From Alphaproteobacteria bacterium (GTDB taxonomy: Bacteria; Pseudomonadota; Gammaproteobacteria; JAGOUN01), in the NCBI GenBank assembly GCA_021151585.1, contig JAGKWX010000004.1:1-64000 (forward strand): a stretch of 64,000 bases of DNA. The letters are read 5' to 3'. A program made the translations under genes and the position numbers. The notes beneath the pieces were generated by a model. It searched no databases. It saw only the letters and a program-made list of their open reading frames with translations, and was not told where the DNA came from. Each line of letters opens with the position of its first letter. Position 1 is the first letter of the stretch. Shown here in pieces: positions 57,573-64,000 of the stretch.

Positions 57573-60227
57573 ATGCTTCTCACCCACCTTTTGACCGTCT
57601 TCACCGAAAAACTAGAGAGCGACGCCAATCGAATTACCCTAACAAGACTAGAACATGCATTGATGAATTCTCACAGTGTCGCAGCATCGCAAGAAATACA
57701 CGATACTAACGATACACTACACAGAAGAGAGCCTAAATCAACTGACCTACTAAATCATAGCCTTCGCAATCTAAGCGCTTACGATATAGACAAAGTCAAC
57801 GAAGCGATTGGCTACCCAGACCCATTTGAGCATTTTGACGAAAAAACATGGGCACTACTACATATTGCATGCCAAAAAAATACGACCACTGAACGATCTA
57901 TTTATGCCAGATTATATGCTTGGCTATGTCACAACCCTAATTCAGCCCAAGCGATGCAAGCACGCCTGTTCCTCATGAGCCAATCAATTTTTGATTTAGC
58001 AAAAGCCGGTGCTGATATCATCATAGAACCAATACTGACCACTGACGATTCCTGGGCTTTACTCGCCTTGCTGAGCTCAAGAGACTTTAAACTTGAAGAA
58101 TATCGCAATCATTGCCCAAGGTTGCACGAACAAGTAATCATCATAGCGCAAACTCAAGTAGAACATCCCTATACAAACATGCATAAAGACGAAGCAAAAA
58201 GCACTCTCTGGGCATTCGTTCGATACAGCGGTATAGATGCACAAGCAACAGGATGTTTATTAAAAAATATTGTCACATTGTTACAAAGCGATACTACAGA
58301 AAAATCCATACCGAGCTTCTCACAACAAGATATTGTCACTCTCATTAAAATCAGCAGCAAAAGCGATCACCTTAATGAAAATATTATTCATTTTTTATCT
58401 GCATTAGCAGTAGATTTGCTAAAAAACTGGAATTTTGAGATTTCATCTGAAGAAGAGGAAAGCTTTAACAAGCCAGAACAGAAATTTTTGAACGTCGTAA
58501 ATAGTATAAAAGAAAAAATAGGTTTAGATAACACTGGGCGCTCACCAGAAGAAATTATTTATGCTGATTTTAAAGATGATTGGCAAATAATACGAAACGT
58601 AGGCGTTCGCATGATCAATCCTCAGATGGCGCCATGGATCCGAAATACTCCCGAATCAGAAGCATCCTCACTACTTATACAGGATATCGCCACAGTTTGG
58701 AAAAAAATCCTTGATGATCAAGAAAATATTTTAGAAAAAATGTACAGAGACGGCATTGTCAAGTCGAGAGAGGCAGCGAGAAAGAAAAAAGCAGAAGACG
58801 TTTCAAGACAACTACTGGCCATTATATCTACGCCAGGAATGCTTGATTGCTTAGTGACTTTGGATAGTGAAAAAATAATATGGCGAATCATTAATACCGC
58901 TTTAAATACAACACATACCGTTTTCTTTGCGAGTGTATTTTACGGCCTTTGGAACCCTCTACAGAGATATCAAAGAACATGCGGAGAAGACGCCGTTACT
59001 TGGCTATTAGAGCTAGACGCCTTTAAAACATTACGCTTTTTAGATCATAGTGATCATAAAAAATACTTGGAAACAATCTTTGAAGCTAACGACACATATT
59101 TTATAGAAAAAATTTTCCCGGCCACAATAGATCTTGGCGCGGAACCTCGAAATCCATCTTTATTTACATCAATCACTCAATTGTTTTACCATAATGACAA
59201 TCCAAACATAGCAAAATATTTTCTAACATGCTCAGATTTCGAGATTTTAGATCACTACCCTTACGCTAGCGAAACATTTCAACAATTAACTTGCGTCAAA
59301 ACCGCGTACCAATTAGCCTGCATATTTTATGAAGAAAAAATACCCAGCTTCGATAGAAGCTGGTTCGATGAAGACATTCTTTTTACAGAGCTAGAACATC
59401 GTTATAAAGAGATGCTGCCAACCATGGTTGAAGCAAGCAACAAAACAAATGAAAAAAAATTTACTGAAACAGTTTACAAAAAAATTGAACAGCTATTTAA
59501 ATTGATCAAATATGCTTCTCAAGAAAAGCAACGCCTATTTTATGCCAATCCAGCACTGGTAGAATTCTTACTAACCTATCGAATAAATACTAAAAACCCA
59601 CATTCTAAAAAACGTTTATTTCTTGAATTTTGTATAATTTTCACACGATCTCCTGCCGAGCTACCAAGAGATTGGTATTTTTTACAACTATGCTATTTGT
59701 ATTGCTGCGCTGTCAGCAAAGACAATCAAGCTTGTTTAAATGCCATCATACACAATATTTTTAGCGCTCGGTCATTTGCTGAGTGCGAAGGAGCTATAAA
59801 AATGTTCATGGCGACCATAAACAACACAACAAAACCCGAAATTGCAACGATTGACACATGGCTAAAAAAAGAGATTTTAAATAGACCTGAGTCAAAAACC
59901 ATAGAAACGTTATCTTTGTTATCAGAAGAACTATTGGGTAAAATTTTTCAAGAGTCTAGTTATTTAAAGACAGTACTCGAAAAGGGCAAAACCCATGAAA
60001 ACCAACACGAATTTCATGATTCGGATGGCAGTGACAAAGAAAGCTACAGCATAGAACACAGCCTTGCTAGTAACGACTCCGTAAAAAACAGCGGCCATAA
60101 CTCTACAGACAACATATCAACGAACCGCCGACCTTCTCTTGCTGATATGTTTATGCAAAACTTTTTTTCAAAACGAGATGACTCGCGAACACCATCCAAC
60201 ACCTCAACCAAACAAAATTCTGGCTAA
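57573..60227 (+). CDS. Large helical protein of unknown function next to the Dot/Icm genes
   Basis: 884 aa, AGGA before the ATG, no signal peptide, no clear membrane segment. It appears largely alpha-helical, with many short helices rich in Leu, Glu and Lys, as in helical-repeat proteins. The last 90 residues are polar and disordered-looking (Ser, Asn, Asp, Lys; HDSDGSDKESYS, then RRPSLADMF). A polar, small-residue-rich C-terminus is common in Dot/Icm substrates, and the gene sits directly upstream of dotU. I recognise no domain. Either a lineage-specific secretion component or an effector is possible. Confidence 0.55.
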   Translation: MLLTHLLTVFTEKLESDANRITLTRLEHALMNSHSVAASQEIHDTNDTLHRREPKSTDLLNHSLRNLSAYDIDKVNEAIGYPDPFEHFDEKTWALLHIACQKNTTTERSIYARLYAWLCHNPNSAQAMQARLFLMSQSIFDLAKAGADIIIEPILTTDDSWALLALLSSRDFKLEEYRNHCPRLHEQVIIIAQTQVEHPYTNMHKDEAKSTLWAFVRYSGIDAQATGCLLKNIVTLLQSDTTEKSIPSFSQQDIVTLIKISSKSDHLNENIIHFLSALAVDLLKNWNFEISSEEEESFNKPEQKFLNVVNSIKEKIGLDNTGRSPEEIIYADFKDDWQIIRNVGVRMINPQMAPWIRNTPESEASSLLIQDIATVWKKILDDQENILEKMYRDGIVKSREAARKKKAEDVSRQLLAIISTPGMLDCLVTLDSEKIIWRIINTALNTTHTVFFASVFYGLWNPLQRYQRTCGEDAVTWLLELDAFKTLRFLDHSDHKKYLETIFEANDTYFIEKIFPATIDLGAEPRNPSLFTSITQLFYHNDNPNIAKYFLTCSDFEILDHYPYASETFQQLTCVKTAYQLACIFYEEKIPSFDRSWFDEDILFTELEHRYKEMLPTMVEASNKTNEKKFTETVYKKIEQLFKLIKYASQEKQRLFYANPALVEFLLTYRINTKNPHSKKRLFLEFCIIFTRSPAELPRDWYFLQLCYLYCCAVSKDNQACLNAIIHNIFSARSFAECEGAIKMFMATINNTTKPEIATIDTWLKKEILNRPESKTIETLSLLSEELLGKIFQESSYLKTVLEKGKTHENQHEFHDSDGSDKESYSIEHSLASNDSVKNSGHNSTDNISTNRRPSLADMFMQNFFSKRDDSRTPSNTSTKQNSG

Positions 60228-60260
60228 TGAAATAAGCAGTTGTAATTCTCTAGCATCTTG

Positions 60261-60295
60261 TTCGATAATGTCACCAATGAGTTAGCATTATCGAA
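60261..60295. promoter_or_regulatory. 10-bp inverted repeat before dotU
   Basis: TTCGATAATG (60261-60270) and CATTATCGAA (60286-60295) are perfect complements with a 15-nt spacer. The second arm ends 3 nt before the dotU ATG, and no Shine-Dalgarno is visible. It could be an operator, a terminator for the 884-aa gene, or an RNA structure controlling translation. Confidence 0.5.
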
Positions 60296-60298
60296 TAT

Positions 60299-61096
60299 AT
60301 GGACGCCTCTACTGGCTTGAAAAAATACAATAATACCGCAATGGCTATACCACATCACTGGCCTAGCTGGTGCAGGAATATCTCATTGAGCGTTTTGCAT
60401 TCACCGCAATCCGGCCTTAATGGCTTGGTTGATTTAGCTGCGGTCATTTTTAATCATATGCCGCTGATGTCACAAGAACCCTTAGCGCTTGAAACGAAAA
60501 AAAAGCTCATCGAACTAGTTGAAACTTTACAACAACAGTATCAACAACTCGATTACTCACAAGATATAGCCTTAGCAGCCCATTATGTCGTTTGCGCTAC
60601 CCTAGACGATATTCTACGCAGCTCAGGCAGCCATGAAGGTCAATTTTTACAAAAATTTCATAACAGTCGCTTAGAGCAAGAAAAATTTTATTCTATTTTA
60701 GACCACGCTCAATCCCAACCCGACAAATATATTGATTTACTTGAATTAATGTATCTGTGTTTGCGTTTTGGTTATAAAGGCCAATATCGCAATACACCAT
60801 TCGGATTGCAACAATGGTCTTTTATTACCGACACTCTGTATCGAACAATTACTCAAACACGCGGCCAGCATAGCCACAGACTATCTTCGAGCTTAACACT
60901 GATACAAGCGATAACGCCGACAAAAAAAATAACAAGAAAAAAACGCCACCATTTTTATATAATAACCTCGACAGCATGTATTGCTCTCATCGTGGCCACT
61001 GGGTTCATCTTCCAACAAACTTATGAAACAACGCGTGACGCTCTGATAACTCATGAATTTATATCACCCTCACCAGACAAAGAGATAACCACATGA
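60299..61096 (+). CDS. dotU: Type IVB secretion protein DotU/IcmH
   Basis: 265 aa. With IcmF it stabilises the Dot/Icm core complex in the inner membrane. DotU/TssL-type helical domain (about 30-200): AAHYVVCATLDDILRSSG, FYSILDHAQSQPDKYIDLLE, LMYLCLRFGYKGQYR. A single C-terminal membrane helix lies at about 219-240. The start is uncertain (M1, or M15 at 60341), neither with a ribosome site. Its stop overlaps icmF by 4 bp. Confidence 0.88.
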   Translation: MDASTGLKKYNNTAMAIPHHWPSWCRNISLSVLHSPQSGLNGLVDLAAVIFNHMPLMSQEPLALETKKKLIELVETLQQQYQQLDYSQDIALAAHYVVCATLDDILRSSGSHEGQFLQKFHNSRLEQEKFYSILDHAQSQPDKYIDLLELMYLCLRFGYKGQYRNTPFGLQQWSFITDTLYRTITQTRGQHSHRLSSSLTLIQAITPTKKITRKKRHHFYIITSTACIALIVATGFIFQQTYETTRDALITHEFISPSPDKEITT

Positions 61097-63477
61097 TGCG
61101 TTTTCTTACTCGAAACACAAGTGCACACGATGATAAAGAAAAATTTTCTCGCCTCAAGCAACAATCTAAATTGGCCATTAACTCTTTATTGCGATTCCAA
61201 GAAGAATATCAAACACTCCACTGTGTTCTTGTCATTGGTCAACCAGAAGCAGGAAAATCTACTTTATGTGCCTCGTTCGGCAAGCTAGTGTTTTCAAACC
61301 AAGCCAACCTCATTCATGATCAAAAAAATCCAGAGTTTGTATTTGAAGTCTACCTACACAATGACACCTTGTTTTTCCATATACCACAAGACTTTTTTTT
61401 ATTTAGCGAGATGCAGATACAACAACGTTTGTGGCATTATTTTGCAACGCAGCTAGGAAAACATCGCTCTTATCTAACCATATCACGCTGCATGGTCTGC
61501 GTCGATTTGCAGGATTTTTTGACTCGAAACAAAGTGTCTAACGAAACTCGTTTAGCACAAATAACACTAGCACTAAATGTACTGGGCGCCGGACTGAAAC
61601 ACAGATTAGACATCGCGCTATTTTTTACAAAAGCCGACCTCATGCCCGGCTTTACAGAATTTTTTGAACATGAAAGCAAGGAATTCTTAGAGCAACCGTG
61701 GGGGATGTCACTGGAAAACACAGACGAAGAAACTCTGAGATCTGAATGTGACCTGCTGATACAAAAAGTAAACGAACGGCTGCTTTGGTCTTTACATCAT
61801 GAAGTCCATTTAGATAACTTACATCTTATTAAAACATTCCCGCTGATTCTTGAAACGGTTAAACAAAAAATTTCTTCTATTTTGCCTGTAGCCATAGAGC
61901 CTTGGACACAAAACCGTTACCTGAAACCAAGGGAACTATATTTTGTATCTTGTCGCCAAGTTAGAGAGTTAACAGAAACACTCAATACCGGGAAAACGAA
62001 CATCAAACTTCATCAGAAACAAGACCATCATAAAGTTTTTTTTGTAAAACATGCTCTAGAACATCAGTGTCATTACTCAAAAACCGGCACCACATCTCAT
62101 ACAGAAAAAGCAACTCGCTTTATTTTTGTTCTCTTATGCGGCTTATTGTTTATTGCCTTTGTTCTATACAATGCACAGCAGTTTGCGCGCCATATAACAT
62201 CTATTGAATCTGCCAACAAAATCCTCGATACAGGATTAGCATTTGAAAAGAACGCACATACAGAACCAAAGCTCAAGGATGTCACCAGGGAACTAAATAA
62301 AATTAGCAATGCTTGGCAAACATTAGAGAAAAATCAACAATCATCGCTGCTTGAAACTTACATATTCACACGAGATACAACAGTTGAAATTCAATTAAAA
62401 AATGTTTACCAACGAATTATTTCTCAACAATGGCTACCCTTAATTACGCAAGCATTAGAAAGCTATATTAATAGAAATTTATCCTCTCAGCCCGCCAATG
62501 CATATATTGCATTTCAACTTTATCTGATGCTCAGTCAACCCGGCTCATCGATAGACACCGAGTACCTGCACGCTCATCTTGGCGACCTACTGGGAAATGA
62601 CGTTGCACCACAGCATGTACTCACCAACAACCTGCATAAAAATATTTTAGTTCTTGATGAAAATTCTCCATTCGTAAAAAAAACACAAGCTACATTTTCT
62701 GAATTGCCGGCGAACAAGCTTGCTTACATTTTATTATTTGCCAGCATTGACTCTCATCACCCCCTCTCACTGTCTTCGACCATATCAGCAGATCAGCTCT
62801 CTCTTAAAATCAACCCAATGTTTGATAATATCTCTGAGATTTACACAAAAAGTGCTTTTGATGATATTTATAAAAAACGTTTGCCCGCTGTTGTTTCTGA
62901 AGTCATCTATGGCAACAAAGTTTTAGGCACCTATCATCACGATACTACCTCAGAAAAGGATTTACTCAATCAGCTTCAAACTGAATACGTAAACTTATAT
63001 AGCGATGCTTGGGAACAAGCGATTAATCATATTGATTTAGCGCCTGTAAGCAGTCTAGATGAGCTTGCGGCACAATTAAAAATATTAACCAGCATTGATT
63101 CGCCCATTCTAAATCTTTTAAATCTTGTGCAAAAAAACACATCTATTCCACAGATAGAGCAAAATTCTGCTTTTTTAAGTGAGTTCAATCGTATTCTGAC
63201 CAAGGAATCTAAACCAGACAACAATGCACTCTATCGCAGCTTTACTTTACTAATAAAGCTACGCGATCAAATTCTTGTGCTTAAAAATGGCAATACCCCA
63301 GAAACAACCTGCACATTGCTGGCCAATGAAAACTCCTCTACGCCTGAAAACCCCAGCACCGCAAAACAAATACATTTTATTGCAACACAGCTACCATTAC
63401 CGATACAAAGTTGGTTGCAACAAATTGTTGATTCATATTATACGCTGCTACAGCAACAGGCTGCGGATTGTTCCTGA
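61093..63477 (+). CDS. icmF: Type IVB secretion protein IcmF
   Basis: 794 aa, shorter than L. pneumophila IcmF as I recall it (about 970). N-terminal cytoplasmic GTPase-like domain with Walker A GQPEAGKST (49-57). One membrane helix at about 342-360 (FIFVLLCGLLFIAFVLYN). A long periplasmic part, mostly helical, follows to the C-terminus. Partner of DotU; together they are needed for full assembly of the Dot/Icm core. Converges on icmB with a 51-bp gap that holds no obvious terminator. Confidence 0.86.
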   Translation: MMRFLTRNTSAHDDKEKFSRLKQQSKLAINSLLRFQEEYQTLHCVLVIGQPEAGKSTLCASFGKLVFSNQANLIHDQKNPEFVFEVYLHNDTLFFHIPQDFFLFSEMQIQQRLWHYFATQLGKHRSYLTISRCMVCVDLQDFLTRNKVSNETRLAQITLALNVLGAGLKHRLDIALFFTKADLMPGFTEFFEHESKEFLEQPWGMSLENTDEETLRSECDLLIQKVNERLLWSLHHEVHLDNLHLIKTFPLILETVKQKISSILPVAIEPWTQNRYLKPRELYFVSCRQVRELTETLNTGKTNIKLHQKQDHHKVFFVKHALEHQCHYSKTGTTSHTEKATRFIFVLLCGLLFIAFVLYNAQQFARHITSIESANKILDTGLAFEKNAHTEPKLKDVTRELNKISNAWQTLEKNQQSSLLETYIFTRDTTVEIQLKNVYQRIISQQWLPLITQALESYINRNLSSQPANAYIAFQLYLMLSQPGSSIDTEYLHAHLGDLLGNDVAPQHVLTNNLHKNILVLDENSPFVKKTQATFSELPANKLAYILLFASIDSHHPLSLSSTISADQLSLKINPMFDNISEIYTKSAFDDIYKKRLPAVVSEVIYGNKVLGTYHHDTTSEKDLLNQLQTEYVNLYSDAWEQAINHIDLAPVSSLDELAAQLKILTSIDSPILNLLNLVQKNTSIPQIEQNSAFLSEFNRILTKESKPDNNALYRSFTLLIKLRDQILVLKNGNTPETTCTLLANENSSTPENPSTAKQIHFIATQLPLPIQSWLQQIVDSYYTLLQQQAADCS

Positions 63478-63528
63478 CATAGGACAACAAAGAGGTTGAC
63501 AACTCATCAAGCAGTGTCTACAACATAA

Positions 63529-64000
63529 TCAAAACGCGCCAGGCAACTTTTTTACATCAGGATTTGCGCTGTAAGCGGCTAATATTTCCGTCAGCAATTC
63601 TTCAATGACACTGATGTTATCAATGTCCTCTATCATGCTTGCTGTTTCTTTTGCTTTGGTCAAACGCTCCTCAACCAGAGATTTTACCGTGCCCGAAGGA
63701 AAGAGATTCGCCAATACTCGCCGTGTTTCTACTGGGCCAATGCGTGAATACAAGCGATTACGCAATTCGACATCTTCTGTAGTGGTACTAAATGCCCACA
63801 GCTCAATAGGACCAACGGTACTCGTTAATAATTGTGTATTCATGCCCACTTTTGTTGCAAATTGCGCCAAGAAAGTTGCACCACCTGCGCGCGGACCATG
63901 AACACGCGTTTTAAGAGCAATACGCGCTGTTTCACTAAGACCAAAAATTTCGGTCGCCTTACGAACAGATTGCTCGGGACCTGCATCCATAATATAAATA
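63529..64000 (-). CDS. icmB: Type IVB secretion ATPase IcmB/DotO, C-terminal part
   Basis: Partial: the frame continues past the right edge of the window. The visible 157 residues read IYIMDAGPEQSVRKATEIFG, GLSETARIALKTRVHGPRAG, QLLTSTVGPIELWAFSTT and RRVLANLFPSGTVKSLVEE, the C-terminal VirB4-like part of IcmB/DotO. That protein is one of the ATPases powering Dot/Icm secretion. It is transcribed toward icmF, whereas in Legionella icmB, icmF and icmH run in one direction, so the locus is rearranged. Confidence 0.82.
   Translation of the reverse strand, partial: IYIMDAGPEQSVRKATEIFGLSETARIALKTRVHGPRAGGATFLAQFATKVGMNTQLLTSTVGPIELWAFSTTTEDVELRNRLYSRIGPVETRRVLANLFPSGTVKSLVEERLTKAKETASMIEDIDNISVIEELLTEILAAYSANPDVKKLPGAF

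Overview
The window is an A+T-rich chromosomal segment of a gammaproteobacterium, most likely a member of the Legionellales with a host-associated lifestyle. Two things point there. The right end carries Dot/Icm type IVB secretion genes (dotU/icmH, icmF and the 3' part of icmB/dotO). The housekeeping backbone is the gammaproteobacterial rpsB-tsf-pyrH-frr-uppS-cdsA-bamA-skp-lpxD-fabZ-lpxA-lpxB-rnhB-dnaE-accA-tilS series. I cannot name the genus from the sequence alone.

Layout. 0-3.5 kb: a miniature IS-like element inside a broken parE-like toxin gene, an isocitrate dehydrogenase of the Thermus/Rickettsia type, a small secreted protein, kdsA and a small membrane protein. 3.5-30 kb, minus strand: the translation / lipid A / outer membrane assembly / DNA replication cluster. 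It is interrupted by three accessory genes: a 768-aa polytopic protein, a 1255-aa adhesin-like barrel with repeats, and a 372-aa outer membrane protein. Small MITE-like hairpin repeats sit in three intergenic gaps of this cluster, and dxr and rseP are missing from their usual places. 30-32 kb: map, an OmpA-type lipoprotein and sodB.

32.1-37.4 kb is an accessory island. It holds a PAS-LuxR regulator, a membrane protein with a C-terminal U-box-like domain, and an 850-aa class-3-lipase-like protein ending in CNIM, a CaaX prenylation-type tail. An IS3 transposase relic lies on its left, and an IS30 transposase relic plus an IS end lie on its right. The 768-aa protein at 9.5 kb also ends in a CaaX-type tail (CTIS). 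These proteins are the best candidates for secreted effectors of the Dot/Icm machine encoded at the right end.

37.5-57.5 kb is mostly housekeeping: argD, clpB-usp, ybeY-corC, an EnvC-like factor, a short spoT, rpoZ, gmk, hldE, an lpxL-type acyltransferase, hemB, a mazEF toxin-antitoxin pair, rsmJ, dedA, aroQ-accB-accC and fis. 57.5-64 kb: an 884-aa protein of unknown function, then dotU-icmF converging on icmB. This order suggests the Dot/Icm locus continues to the right of the window. I saw no rRNA, tRNA or CRISPR array.
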